From assembly GCF_029168945.1 (NCBI RefSeq), contig NC_083601.1:21170160-21234159 (forward strand): a DNA stretch of 64,000 nt, given 5' to 3'. The translations under genes were made by a program, and so were the position numbers. The DNA is from Cannabis sativa (taxonomy: Eukaryota > Streptophyta > Magnoliopsida > Rosales > Cannabaceae). This document shows, piece by piece, positions 12,801-24,480 of the stretch (positions are counted from its first letter, which is position 1; each line of letters opens with the position of its first letter). The notes below the pieces were generated by a model that did no database searches, had not been told where the DNA came from, and was given only the letters and a program-made list of their open reading frames with translations.

Positions 12801-15606
12801 GGAAATTAGTCATGATCTCCCAGCAAGTACAACTACACCATAGCAATAAAATGTTGATAAAGGTCCTTTTTCTGTTTTTCTATTATTTTTAAGAGGAAAA
12901 AAACACCAACAACCGCAACAACTAACCTTGCTATGGTATGATCGCGCTAAATTATAGTAAGAGTGTGACTTTGTCGGTCCATGGTTGCTAACAGCAAGCG
13001 CTGTTTCAGTGAGTTGCTCCACCAAAAAATGTTGTCCCGTGAAGAAAAAGTGATTTGCTAAGTAATTTAGTGCCATTGCACAGTAAGGATATACATCAAA
13101 AGCTCTCTGCATTTTCTCCATTCCTTTTCTAATTCCATTAGCTGTTAGACAGCAGTAAAATTAAACTTCAGAACATAAAGAATTGATTTGAAAACAAAAT
13201 AATGACTAAAAGATGCTTGTGTAATTCAGCATAAGGGAAATAACATGCTATTTATTTACTTTACCAACCAACCTTCATTTGTATTCAAATCCATAATTGC
13301 CAATGCTACAAGAGCCTCAACATTTTCTGGATCTAACTGCAAGTTTAAAAGATTTATTTATAGATGACTTCATCAGATACACATAAATGATTTAACTACA
13401 TCACTTGGCAAATGGTTAAATGTCAACTTGCCTGCAAAACTCTCAGAAATGCCTGCCGAGCTTTTTCAAGCTGACCCAACTTATAACGACACAGTCCTAT
13501 GCCAAGTCTTACAGCAGCAGGACAATTGGGATATACTAGCAGGGCCCTCTTTGCAAAATTCAGATAATACTAATCAGAGGTAATATCTTTTTTTCTACAA
13601 GGAGATATATAAACATTTATGTTTATGACAAATTTTGTATACTTGTCTCATCCCAAATACAGACCTTGTACAAATCCAAGGAATCAGAAAAGCGTCCACG
13701 GTTGAACTGAACACATGCCTGCAAAGTTCAGGACGTATTAGAAATAAGCTAGCTTTGAGTTCATACTATTTTGCTCTTTTCAAACTATAAATTAGTATAT
13801 TTTTAATATCCCCAGTCTAAAAAAAAAAGATCACATACATTCAAGATTTCCCAACAAGGGCATTACCTGCTTTCTCAAGTTTTGAGATTTTTTAAAATGA
13901 CTAGTTAAAACCTTAAAAATTAAAATGAATGAGGAATTGAAAATAAAGCTTTGAGATTAACCAAGTTTCAATACTTTAGTGACCATAATACATGAAAATT
14001 AGGAACTACAAACACTTCAGAGCAAGTCAACGCCTAATGCAACTAGCAAGAAGCTCTTCAAGAGAGTCATGGTTATAATGTCAGGCAACTTTTTTTTGTC
14101 GGGTGAGCATCATCAAAAATCTTCTTGTATCAAAAAATAAGACTTCACTAAACTGAAAAGTAATTACATAAAGAACAAGATGTTCCTGATCATTAAACTA
14201 CACACTTGCAGTTGTAATCAAAGAGAATTTAAAAAGCTAACAATTGCATCTCTGTATGTATAATAAGTACTGGATATCCAAATCACTGATATTAAGGAAA
14301 AAAAAAAACTATGTCACACAGAACAAATTTGCATACTTGACCCAAGAGAGCAGGAACATTATCACGGTCTCCATCCAATACAATCTTGAATGCAGAAAAT
14401 GCTTGTTCTACTTCACCCTTGGCCAATAAAAGCTGACCTGCAAAAGAAGTCAGGTTATAACCTTTAAGTGCAGGCATATTCAGGCATGGGTCGCACACCT
14501 CAGCTTTCAATAATTTAGAAAAATCGAGTTTTTTCAACTCATCCACCTCAAATTGAGACTGCAAAGCAACTAAGTATGTCATACAGATTTAAAGAAAAGT
14601 ATGCCAAAACTAATAATACAAGTACAAGTCATGGTTTAATTTGGGAACAATATACAGTTAAGACGATTATGTCAAACTGGTAATCTCTCACTGGAACTTC
14701 TGGATCAGCAACAGCAACAGTCGTATCAAAAATTAGTGTCTACATTTAAAACCTTTAGATGACGGAATTCTATTGAAACTGTGAAAGTTTTTGTCTTTGG
14801 TCTCATTAATATGAACAAGAATGAAATATTGAATAGCAAACAATACATTGAAGTAAAACTTTTGTTGTATATGAAGAAATAAGTTTGAACCCACCTTTTC
14901 CAACCCAAGTAGAAGGCTCGTGCATGTCAATTCTTGACGCTTTATTGTAGTATTGGGTTGCCAAAATGAAGTGCTCCTCCTTTTCTCTATGCTTAGTCTC
15001 AATTTTTCCAAGGTAACTATAGTAAGCCCCTAAAGCATTTAAGATTGCAATTCTCTCGTATCTAACATCAGCATAGTACTCATCAATTTCTGGAAGAAAG
15101 ATTAGACGGGCATAAGCATTACAACAACCAAAAATTAAAAGTAAAAGACAACAATGAAAATTAAGTGCACCCGAGTAATACTGGAGAAATGGGAACAGAA
15201 TTAACGAACAGTAATGAGATTATAAGAAAAATAGAAAGAATTCTAGAGCCATGTGGAATACCAGGACTGGACCCTTCCTCCAAAATTTGGCGGAACTGTT
15301 CAAGTTTTCCTTGCTTAAAGTACTCCCTCTGAACAATTGAAACGTTTAGCCCATAAATTGAATATTAAGTTTAATCAACAGGTAAGCGTCAGAATTTGAA
15401 AATACAGAAAATTATCAGGACAATAATAATAATAATAATAATTAAACGAAGAAGCAAGAAGTAACCGCGATGATGAGCCATAGATCAAGAGGGGCTTGCT
15501 CGGCCTTGAGGATGTCTAGAATATCAGAAGCGTCCCTCGGGAGCTGATCGAGAACCACTCTCACTTCCTCCTCCGAGTTCTGAACTGGTATGTACACTGA
15601 AGCCAT
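6315..15606 (-). CDS. CTR9: CTR9 homologue (VIP6/ELF8), Paf1 complex subunit
   Basis: TPR scaffold of the nuclear Paf1 complex, which travels with RNA polymerase II and supports H2B ubiquitination and H3K4/K36 methylation; in Arabidopsis it keeps FLC active. Coding exons, 5' to 3': 15606-15466, 15328-15262, 15089-14895, 14437-14337, 13718-13665, 13569-13432, 13336-13273, 13141-12927, 12607-12523, 12059-11959, 11846-11754, 11261-11193, 11110-11018, 10871-10605, 9962-9882, 9757-9599, 9448-9353, 9151-9050, 8807-8700, 8607-8383, 7808-7536, 7431-7360, 6982-6668, 6470-6315. They join in frame to 1089 codons plus stop, close to the Arabidopsis protein. The N-terminus MASVYIPVQNSEEEVRVVLD is highly conserved. 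TPR repeats fill about residues 90-800. A charged coiled coil, a basic cluster (KKRRKGGKRRKKDK) and an acidic tail follow. All introns are GT-AG except the one after exon 6. No break was found. Confidence 0.97.
9789..9854. repeat. (AG)n microsatellite in a CTR9 intron
   Basis: About 33 uninterrupted AG units on the + strand (CT on the sense strand) between CTR9 exons 15 and 16, close to the acceptor side of exon 16. On the transcript it is a pyrimidine-type CU tract. Length polymorphism is likely. Confidence 0.95.
13337..13431 (-). other. GC-AG intron of CTR9
   Basis: After exon 6 the sense strand reads CAG then GCAAGT, and the next exon opens at TTAGATCC after a TTGCAG acceptor. Phase is kept only if the intron starts with GC. 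GC donors with this strong flanking consensus are a known minor class spliced by the U2 spliceosome. Confidence 0.88.
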
Positions 15607-15849
15607 TATTTCCCAAATTGCCAAACCCTAATGGAGTGAGTGAGCAGGAGTGAGTTGAATCCGAATCGGAGTTTGGATCTTCTTCCTTACTCCCTTCCTC
15701 CTATTATTTTTCCACAATAATAATCTTCTTTTCTAAACATTCTAAATGGTCAAGACTTTTAGGATTCTTGGCGGGTTTTAGTTAGGTTTCCATTCTCAAT
15801 ATTCAATTTCACTATTTTTTATAAAATTAAAATATTAAAAAAAAAAAAT
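15607..15849 (-). promoter_or_regulatory. Short CTR9 upstream region bounded by a retrotransposon
   Basis: Only about 240 bp separate the CTR9 start codon from the first base of the Copia LTR at 15850. This must hold the 5'UTR and any original core promoter, unless the LTR supplies elements. No clear TATA box was seen; the 100 bp next to the ATG are mixed-composition and the rest is AT-rich. Confidence 0.55.
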
Positions 15850-16302
15850 TGTGGTATAGTTCCTCTAAATAAAAAAAATTTCAAAAATTTCTTATCATTC
15901 CTAAAAAGTTGTGGACTCACAAAAGCTGGTCCTGGAAGGTTTTATTGTCCTTCTAAGAAGGATTTTCAGGAAAGTTAGCCCTCCTTAGATAGCTAGTTGT
16001 TCCTTCTGAAAGTTAGTCCCGGATAGTTCTAACTGACTTTTTCCTATTCAGGAAGGTCTTTTAGCGAGTGCCTTGAACCGTGACTCCAGAAGTTGTCATA
16101 CTTGTTCCAGATGCACTTTTACTTAGCCTGACGTGGAGACTTCGCCCAAAAGAGAGTTAGTTAACCTCGATTCTTGCAGCCACCGATTTTAGAATCTTGA
16201 TCCTAAGCCTATATATGACACCCTCACTTATCACTTCAATACGACGATCAGATTGAGACTGAAAAATAAAAAGAGAAAAGATTGAGAGGTAGAGAGAGAT
16301 AC

Positions 16303-16380
<78 letters not shown>

Positions 16381-16792
16381 GAGAGAGATTGGGTTTGGAT
16401 TTTGTAAGAAGAATCTTATGTAGATGAAGAAAATTCTTGGGTGAGAAAGTGAGAATGAAAACATTTTGAGAGAACTCATCAGAGAATTGATCTCGACTGT
16501 ATTGTATCTGTTCTTGCCCACTCAATAAAGAAGATTTTGTGGTGTTTCAATACCGGAGTAGAGTCATAGATCACATTAATCTGTTGGACTTGAACCAGTG
16601 TATATATTGGTGTTGATTTTTGTATTTTTTTTCTTTGCCTTAATTGTTTTCTAGTTTTTCTTACTTTGTTCATCCCTATTTTTTCTCCGATTATTATTTT
16701 TGATCTATTAATCTTGTCATTGCTAATTATTTGATTATTTAGAGTTTACTTGATTTGATTTTACACCTTTGGTTGTAATTTTCCCATAAATC
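15850..16792 (+). repeat. 5' LTR of the Copia element
   Basis: Starts TGTGGTATAG and matches 35310-35807 over its first 450 bp or so. A TATA-type stretch (CCTATATATGAC) at about 16208 precedes a 5'UTR-like region. A GA microsatellite begins near 16310. The right border is uncertain: a TTGGTAAT stretch at about 16797 resembles a decayed methionine-tRNA primer-binding site, which would put the LTR end near 16792. Confidence 0.75.
16308..16388. repeat. (GA)n microsatellite inside the Copia 5' LTR
   Basis: A run of GA dinucleotides with one GATA interruption near 16374. The truncated 3' LTR ends in a short version of this purine tract, so LTR breakage may have happened in it. Apparent Ser-Leu repeat reading frames on the other strand are produced by this run and are not genes. 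Confidence 0.9.
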
Positions 16793-16860
16793 AGAGTTGG
16801 TAATCGATTAAGAACGCAGAATTAAGATTCTTTCCACTGCAATTCTTGAAGAAACTTTGA

Positions 16861-17716
16861 ATGCCATCAATGCCGAAATTTAAATTGGAGAAATTCGATA
16901 GAACAGGAGACTTTGCGCTATGGAGAGAAAGTTTGAAAGGAATCTTATTACACCAGAATGTATCCAAGATTCTTGGAGATGAGAAACTCTTTGTCAATAA
17001 GAAACAAGAGGAAAAAGCAAAAATAGAGGAGATGGTGTACTACACGATCATCGTGTATCTATCAAACAATATTCGAAGAAAACTCATCGTAGAGAAGATG
17101 ACGAAAACTTAAAACCATCAATAGCTAGCAAGATCATTTTGCTAGAATGGTTATACGATTTTAGAATAATTCCTTTATTTTCTTTTATGATAATATTAAT
17201 AAATTAAATGAGATTATTGTAGGATTGGTTAATATAAACTACAAGGTTGATGAAGAAAGTCAGGCCATCATTTTTCTAAGATCGCTTCCAATTGCATATC
17301 AAGAAGTAAAGGTTGTTATCAAGTATGGCAGAGACATGATTGCATTGGAGGATGTACGTGTTGCACTAAAATCGAAAAATTTTGAATTACAATTGGAAAA
17401 AGAATCCAAGAAAGAAGAAGTGTACTTGGCAAGATGAAGATTGCCAAGAAAGTAAGTTCAAAGAGTAAATACCATCACTCTCAATCAAGATCAAAATTCA
17501 GAGAGAAGGAAACAAGAAAGTGTTACTTCTGTGGAAGGTCTGGACACTTGCAAAAATTTTGTAAGAAGTACAAGGAGCAATAAGGCTTCAACAAATCCCA
17601 CAATAGAGATAGGAAGGACGACTGACATCATCACCACGAGAAGGATTCTACTGCAATTGCGAATGATAGTGATGACTGCTCCACGAATGGAGAGTTGTTC
17701 TCTATCTCGGAGTCCT
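16861..17716 (+). pseudogene. Copia gag remnant
   Basis: Translation from the ATG at 16861 gives a typical plant Copia capsid start (KFKLEKFDRTGDFALWRESL). Pieces continue in other frames at 17225-17437. A CCHC zinc knuckle (CYFCGRSGHLQKFC) lies at about 17522-17563. At least one stop and two frame changes break it. The Athila-type solo LTR at 17717 separates it from the protease. Confidence 0.85.
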
Positions 17717-19113
17717 TGTTGCGATATTTAGCACACGCAAGTGTACGTATCGTTTCAAGTAGTAGACTCACTAGGAGTGAGGTCGATCCCACAGGGAGTG
17801 GAGTTAAGTACGTTAAAATTAAACTTTTACTTCTATTTGATTAAATAAAAGATAGGAAAAATAATGAAGTATAAGAAAAATAGTTGGAAGCAACGATTCG
17901 AGAAAATTGATAGTTAATAAACTAGGGTGTTGATTTCAATTGTTTTTGTTGAATATGGCTTAATATGATTATTTTCCTAATATTAATTCCTATGCAATAG
18001 CAGGTTTACTAAGGTAATTTATAGTCTTCTCAGATATATAAACCTCAATTACATGCAAACTTTCTACTCTCGTGATAAATTTAACATGCAACAGGCATTA
18101 AACACAGAAACCCTATAAGCTATCTAAACCATATAGGTACTCTCGTCCTATATCGAAATTCAGTTCTATTCTACTATAGCATATTTGACACTCACTTCTC
18201 AGATCTCGCATCAAAATCATAAACAGTTAATTGGTGGCCAGAAAATTAAAAGTAATTAAGCACAAATAAAATAGAATACATATAAATTAGGAGGAAAATA
18301 AATCATATTAAAACCATAAAACAATGTTAAACAATATCCATCTAACCCTAATAAAAGTGTTTAGTTACTCATGTTCAATGAAGCACAAATACACATATTA
18401 ACTGATAGAAAAGAGATGAAAAATAAAGAAGAGAAGAAAAGAAGAATGCTGAAAAACCCTGAACAGTATGTCTCCAGTATTGTAGCTGATCTCTCTACTC
18501 TGTATCTGAACTCTCACTTTCTTCTCTCTGAAATTGCTTGCCGAAATCAACTCTCTTCTGCTCTTTATATAGGCATTCAGGGCCTAAAAAGATGGAAAAA
18601 CGCACATGTTAAATGCCTATTCGAACTAGGAAACCCCCAACACCCACGTGAGATAAAAATACGATTTTTGTGCTATTTAGGGAGGCGGGCCGCGGCATGC
18701 TAAAGCCATGTCGCGGCCCGTGTTGGAAGTGATTTTTCTGCTGCGTCGACTGATAGTATTTTGGCCATAACTCTCTCAATATTGCTTAGAATTGGACGAT
18801 TCAAGATGTTCCGGAAAGATAGAAGAGAGATCTATAACTTTTATGTTTTGACTTTTTCCAAAATCAAATCAGAAGACAGTCGAATTTAGGCTTGAAGTTT
18901 CAGCTTTATTTTCTTGCACAGTTTTCTCTATTTTAAATATCATGATATTTTTATCTTTTTCCCATCTTTTTCTCTGATATTTTTCTAATCTTCTTCTATT
19001 TTAAATCTGCAAAAATAAAAGATAACAAGCGTAAAAATGCTCCAAACACGATTAAAACTCAATTAAAAATATACTAAACTTAATCTAAAATTAATACTAA
19101 AAATAACCTAACA
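17717..19113 (-). mobile_element. Athila-type solo LTR 1
   Basis: Read on the minus strand it starts TGTTAGGTTA and ends CGCAACA, the same ends as the Athila 3' LTR at 39319-40592. It is flanked by a perfect 5-bp target duplication GTCCT (17712-17716 and 19114-19118). There is no internal sequence, so it is a solo LTR left by LTR-LTR recombination. The left end contains the Athila-like CACGCAAGTGTACG and GTGAGGTCGATCCC motifs. Confidence 0.9.
18686..18720. repeat. GC-rich inverted repeat in solo LTR 1
   Basis: Two 14-bp arms, 18686-18699 and 18707-18720, match at 13 of 14 positions around a 7-base loop. They are built of CGGGCCGCG and CATG. The sequence is strongly CpG-rich against an AT-rich LTR and is missing from solo LTR 2. 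Confidence 0.85.
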
Positions 19114-19118
19114 GTCCT

Positions 19119-20280
19119 CAATGAACATGGAGTGAATTCTTGACTCCGGATACACTTATCACATGTGTCTAAGTCGAGAGTCATTTTTTGATTATAAATT
19201 AGTTGATGGAGGTAAAATTCTAATGGGTAATGATCAATCATGCAAGGTCATTAAAACTAGGAAGGTAGCCATCAAACAGTATGATGGTGGAATCAAGGTT
19301 CTGACGAACGTAAGGCACATCCCAGAGCTTAGACAAAACCTCATATCCCTGGATGCGCTTAAATATGAAGGATACAGATACAAGTCCATGCACATAATCT
19401 TGAGGATCACCAAAAGTTCTTCGGTTATAATGAAAGGTGAAAAGATCAATGGTTTATACGTTCTCTAAGGGGAAAACATCCCAACTGAAGAAGCAAGTAT
19501 GGTGAAAGGGCTAGAATCAGATATGCAACTGTGGCATCATAGACTTGGACATATCAGTGAACAAGGCCTCAAAGAACTGCACAAACAAGGTATAATTGAA
19601 AAATTAAATTCTTGTGCCTTACCATTTTGTGAAGCTTGTATTTTAGGAAAACAACAAAAGCTGAAGTTCACTCCAGCAAGGCATACAACTAAAAAGATAC
19701 TCAAATATGTGCACGCTGATCTATAGGGCCATACAAGGTGACTGCTCACTCCGGTAAGCAATATTTTCTTTCAATAGTTGATGACGATAGTAGGTGTGTT
19801 TGGACCTATTTGCTAGCAACTAAGGATGAGTGCATGGAATAGTTTACAATTTGGAAAACTCAGGTGAAAAATCAAACACATCTTAAAATTAAGAACCTTA
19901 GGACGGATAATGGGTTAGAGTTTATTAACTCCAAATTTGACAAGTTATGTCTATAATTTGGAATCACTAGGCATAGAACCATAGTGAAGACCCCTGGGCA
20001 AAATGGTGTTGCTGAAATAATGAACCAAACCTTGTTAAACAAAGTTAGATGTTTACTGTTCACTTCCATTAAAAAAATCTTTTTGGGGGGAAGCTCTAGC
20101 AACAACAACCTACCTTATAAATATAAGCTCAAATAGAGTGATAGACTTAAAAACACCTTATCAAATGTAGTACAACAAAACCCTCAACCTAACGCATTTA
20201 AGAACATTTGGGTGTATAGCATATGTACACCAATCTATTGATAAGTTGGAACCTAGATCTGTGAAGGGAACTTTCCTAGG
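19119..20280 (+). pseudogene. Copia protease and integrase remnant
   Basis: A DSG-type aspartic protease motif (LDSGYTYHMC) is at about 19143. It is followed by a GAG-pre-integrase segment (LWHHRLGHISEQGL) at 19528 with the histidine and cysteine ligands. The integrase core shows VDDDSR, TDNGLEF and PGQNGVAE, so the catalytic Asp, Asp and Glu are readable. In-frame stops occur at about 19466, 19723 and 19841, so it is inactive. The second Athila-type LTR interrupts it on the right. Confidence 0.88.
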
Positions 20281-21588
20281 TTAATTTTAACACGCAAGTT
20301 TATGTATCGTTTGAACAAGTATTACTCACAAAAGTGAGGTCGATCCCACGAGGATTGTACTTAAGTACATTAAAATTAAACTCTTACTTCTATTTGGCTA
20401 AGTAAAATTTGAGATAAAATTAAACTATAAAACAATAAGAATAATAAAACTCAGGAAGCAAGTAAATTAATAGGCAAATTAACAATGAATAAAGGTTAGG
20501 GCTTTCGATTTCAATTGTGTCTATCGATTATGGCCTAATATGATTATCATTCTATTACAAATTTCTATGCAATAGCAAGTTTACTAAGGTAATTTATAGT
20601 ATTCTCAGATATATAAACCTCAATTACATGCAAATTTTCAACTCTCGTGATAAATTAAACATGTAACAGGCATTAAACACAGAAACCCTATAAGCTATCT
20701 AAACCATATAGGTACTCTCGTCTTATATTGAAATTCAATTCTACTTCACTATATCATAATTGACACTCACTTCTCAGATCTCGCATCAAAATTATAAAGC
20801 AATTAATTGATGACTAGGTAATTAAAAGTAATTAAGTACGAATGAAATAAAATACATAGAAATTAAGGGAAAATAAAATCATATTAGAACCATAAATCAA
20901 TATCAAACAATATCCATCTAAACCTTAATGAATTGTGTAGCTACTCATGTTCATCGCAGTAAATTCACACATATTAAAAAAAAAAGAATAGAGAAGAAAA
21001 TAGGGAAGAAAAGAATGTTGAAAACTCTATTGAGAAAGCCTCCAATATTGATTTTGCTCTCCAAAATTCGTACTCCTTGATTGCTTGTGATTTCCTACTG
21101 AATTGCCTATTGAAAACTATTGAAGTCCACTTCTTTTATAGCCAAAAGATGCTGAAAAAACCTATTATGCTTAAGATTAGAATGGGCGGTGAGTTTTCTG
21201 TTGCGTCAACTGATAGTATTTTAGCCGTAACTCTCTCGATATTGCTTGGAATTAGACGATTCAAGATGTTCTGGAAAGTTTAAAAAAAAAAATCTAGTAC
21301 TTTTATGTTTCAACTTTCTCCAAAATCTGACCAGATCATAGTCGAATTCAGGCTTGAAGTTTCAATTTTATTTTTTTGCACAATTTTCTCTATTTTATAG
21401 TTCCATCTTCCTGTGAGATCTTTTTATCTTTTTTTCCATATTGTTCCTCTGATATTTTTTAATCTTCTTCTATTTTGAATATGAAAAAATAAAAGATAAA
21501 AAACATAAAATTGCTCCAAACAAGAGTAGAACTAAATTAAAAACACACTAAAAATTAACCTAAAAATAATACTAAAAACAATCTAACA
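20281..21588 (-). mobile_element. Athila-type solo LTR 2
   Basis: It shares most of its length with solo LTR 1 and has the same orientation: CACGCAAG, GTGAGGTCGATCCCAC, the AATATGATTAT block, and an AATCTAACA end. The host Copia reading frame resumes with TTATGCC right after it, so the target duplication is probably TTATG at 21589-21593. The left copy reads TTAAT, and the first few LTR bases are altered. It lacks the GC-rich palindrome of LTR 1. Confidence 0.82.
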
Positions 21589-23163
21589 TTATGCCTTAGG
21601 AACCAAGGGGTATAGAATCTACATTTCGAATAAGGGTAAACTAAAGGTTGTGATTACTAGAAATATTGTTTTCAATGAGCTGGAATATCCCCACTTGACC
21701 TCCGGAAAAGGTAGTCTGTCTCCATGTAATACAAGAAAAATAGGAAATAAGAACACTATATGCATGAAAGTGGATTATGGAACGAAGCTCCCTGAAGAAG
21801 GTTCATAAACAGAAACTAGTGTGGAATTGGAAGACAATGTTCAGATAGAAGTCGATGCAGAGCCGGAAGATAACAAAGACTAAACTGAAGTTTTAGAAGG
21901 ATTAAGACAAACAAGTTTGGAAGGTTATCAGTTGGCACGTGATAAAACCTTGAGAGAGATTCACCCTCTGGCAAGGTTTGCAAAAGCAGACTTAATAGCA
22001 TTTGCACTGGCGACAGTACAGCAAGCTGAAATTGAAGAACCTGGAAGCTACGAAGAGGCAATTTCAAGTGGAAACAAGTTAAAATGGCTTCAAGCCATGG
22101 ATGAGGAGATGGATTCACTCCAGAAAAACAAGACTTGGGTAGTTGTACCAAAGTTGGAGAATAAGAAGATTGTGGAGTGCAAATGGATTCTCAAGGTAAA
22201 AGAGGGATCAACAAGAAAGAACCAATAAGGTTCAAAGCCAGGTTAGTGGTTAAAAGTTTTACTCAGGTGGAAGGTATAGACTACACTGAAATCATTTCAC
22301 ATGTGGTAAAGTATAAGACAATAAGATTGATGTTATCTTTAGCAGCTCAAATGAAGTTTGAAATTGAACAACTTGATATCAAGACTGCCTTTCTAATGGA
22401 TTCTTAGATGAAGAGATCTACATGGAGCAACGACTTGGGTTTTTAGGTGGAAGGGAAAGGAGTTGAATTGGTGTGCAAGCTTAACAGATCCCTATATGGT
22501 TTGAAACAGTCCCTAAGGCAATGGAATAAACGTTTTGATATTTATATACAACAAATTGGGTTCAAACGATCAACATATGATCACTGCTTGTATTTCAAGA
22601 ACCTAGAGCAATCTGCAGTCATGTTCTTATTGCTCTATGTAGATGATATGCTCATCATGAGCAAGGATAAATCTGTGATCAAAATTATCAAAGCCAAGCT
22701 TAAAAGAGTTTGAGATGAAGGAGCTTGGACTATTTAAAAAGATACTTGGTATTGAGGTTTCAAGGAACTGGAAGGAAGGGACCATTAGCTTGAAGCAGTT
22801 CAGGTACATCAAGAAGGTTATGCAAAAGTTCAACATGGAAGATGTAAAGAGTACATCCATTCCGTTAGGGTGACAGTTTATTTTTTCGGAGGAACAATGC
22901 CCTAACAGTGCAAAGTAGAAAGAGGAAATGAAGGATGTACCCTATGCTATGGTCTTAGAATGTTTAATGTATGTGATGGTGAGCACCAGACCGGATATGG
23001 CTCATGCTCTAAGCATCCTAAGTCGGTTCATGTTCGATTCGGGTATTAAACATTAGAAGGCCCTCAAATGGTTACTAAGGTACTTGAAGGGCACTTGCGA
23101 TTATGGTTCGACCTATGAGAAAAGAAAAGGAGAATTGGAGTTAAAAGGATTCGTGGATGCTGA
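21589..23163 (+). pseudogene. Copia reverse transcriptase and first part of RNase H
   Basis: Recognisable Copia RT blocks in order: a KWLQAMDEEMDSLQKNKTW segment at 22082, a degenerate QVEGIDYTE block, LDIKTAFL, RSLYGLKQS and the catalytic YVDDML at about 22638. RNase H follows with STRPDMAHA near 22984 and stops at GFVDAD, where the Gypsy element inserted. There are several stops and frame changes (for example 22226, 22405, 22711). Confidence 0.88.
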
Positions 23164-24031
23164 TGTTGTCGAGCAAATTTCGCAACACCAAAAAGTATGA
23201 TTTAATCGATAAGACAGGGAATTATTTGAGAGATGACAAGTGCGAGTATTCAACCTAAAATGGCGAGTACTCGGATGGGAATGCGAGGATAAACAACAAG
23301 GCTGGAAAAAATAAATAAGACGATGAATTATAGTGGTTCAGTCAGATTTTGTTCTGCTTAGTCCACTGTAGCAAAGGATTCGTAGGTCCATTTTCATGGT
23401 GGATCACCCCTTTATATACAAAGTAGGTGTCCAATCGGTTACATGAGGATCACATTTATTGTTAATCCATTATTTACACATTGAATTGCAATGACTAAAC
23501 TCAAACAACGTTAACATTAATAAATGTATGACAGTTACTAAATTCATCAACGTATGCGTCTTTCGCATCTGCGAGCTGACCGTTCATGTTCCGTCTGTTG
23601 AGCTCGTAGGGTCGCCAATACGTTTGGAACGTCTGCGTCATTAGGTAATCGCCCTTTGTAGACGTCGCATGTTGAAGCTAGTAACATCTGGTCATGCGAA
23701 CTTATATTGGTCTGTTAGGGCTATTGGGTCGCTGGGACCAAAACCGCATCACAGGGCATTGGTCTCTATACTTGTCGCGGAGGTATAGAGGGGGACACTC
23801 GCACATGTTCTGACATATGCGAATTGGATCTACCCTGCATGATGAGAATTATGGTTATGCGGTGTGACTTAAGTCGCACCTACAGTATCTCGCTATTTTT
23901 ATCCTGCGCGAGGTCTAAACTTCGAGAAATCTCTCACGGACATTCAGCCTTCATTGGAAATCTGAATACACGTGTCCTTTAAAGAGGAGTCTGGTCTCGA
24001 GTTTCTAGGTGAGAGAAATCTCACTATAACA
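23164..24031 (-). repeat. 3' LTR of the Gypsy element (left copy)
   Basis: 868 bp, reading TGTTGTCGAG to CTATAACA on the + strand. It aligns without gaps by eye to 33906-34773, with the one difference in the CATTCAGCC / CATTCAACC segment near 23947. Confidence 0.95.
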
Positions 24032-24046
24032 CATGCCCCTAGTTTC
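24032..24046 (-). other. Polypurine tract of the Gypsy element
   Basis: On the minus strand a GAAACTAGGGGCATG stretch directly precedes the LTR start TGTTATAG. This is the position and composition expected for plus-strand DNA priming in a Tat element. Confidence 0.75.
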
Positions 24047-24310
24047 GCGACGTGACTAGAGCGGTCACTGAGGGAAACTATTACTCGAGAGACAGGTGAA
24101 AGGTTGTCACGAGGAGGTGACCTTTTGGTTGTCCCATCGAGGGTTTCGAAAAATGACGGCTGTAATAATTAATTTTTATTATCTCTAGGATGCCACGTCA
24201 CAAAACCCTTCGGTTTTCGTGTAGGCGTGGCCATAATTGGCCGTTAGATTGGGCGACCTTAGGCATTCTGACTGCCACGTGTCATGATCCCAATTAATAA
24301 GGGATATGGG

Positions 24311-24318
24311 TATTTAAG
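24311..24318 (+). promoter_or_regulatory. TATA-like box of the Gypsy antisense gene
   Basis: TATTTAAG, lying between the LTR and the antisense gene. About 30 bases downstream starts a pyrimidine-rich leader (CCCCATTTTCCCTC) that looks like a plant transcription start region. A spliced leader follows. Inferred from position and sequence only. Confidence 0.5.
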
Positions 24319-24480
24319 CGCTTTGATACGAATCAAATTTCCCCATTTTCCCTCTTTTCTCTTAACTTCCCTCTAGTTCATACACTTCAGAAAAAGTTCA
24401 TCCCCAGATTTCTGCCAGCTTTCACAACATTTCCAATTTCAGACGTGATCGAGAGCAGTTTGCAGGAATCAAAACTAAAG

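Noticed and set aside
16231..16525. Minus-strand frames with long Ser-Leu repeats
   Set aside because: They are translations of the GA microsatellite in the Copia LTR.
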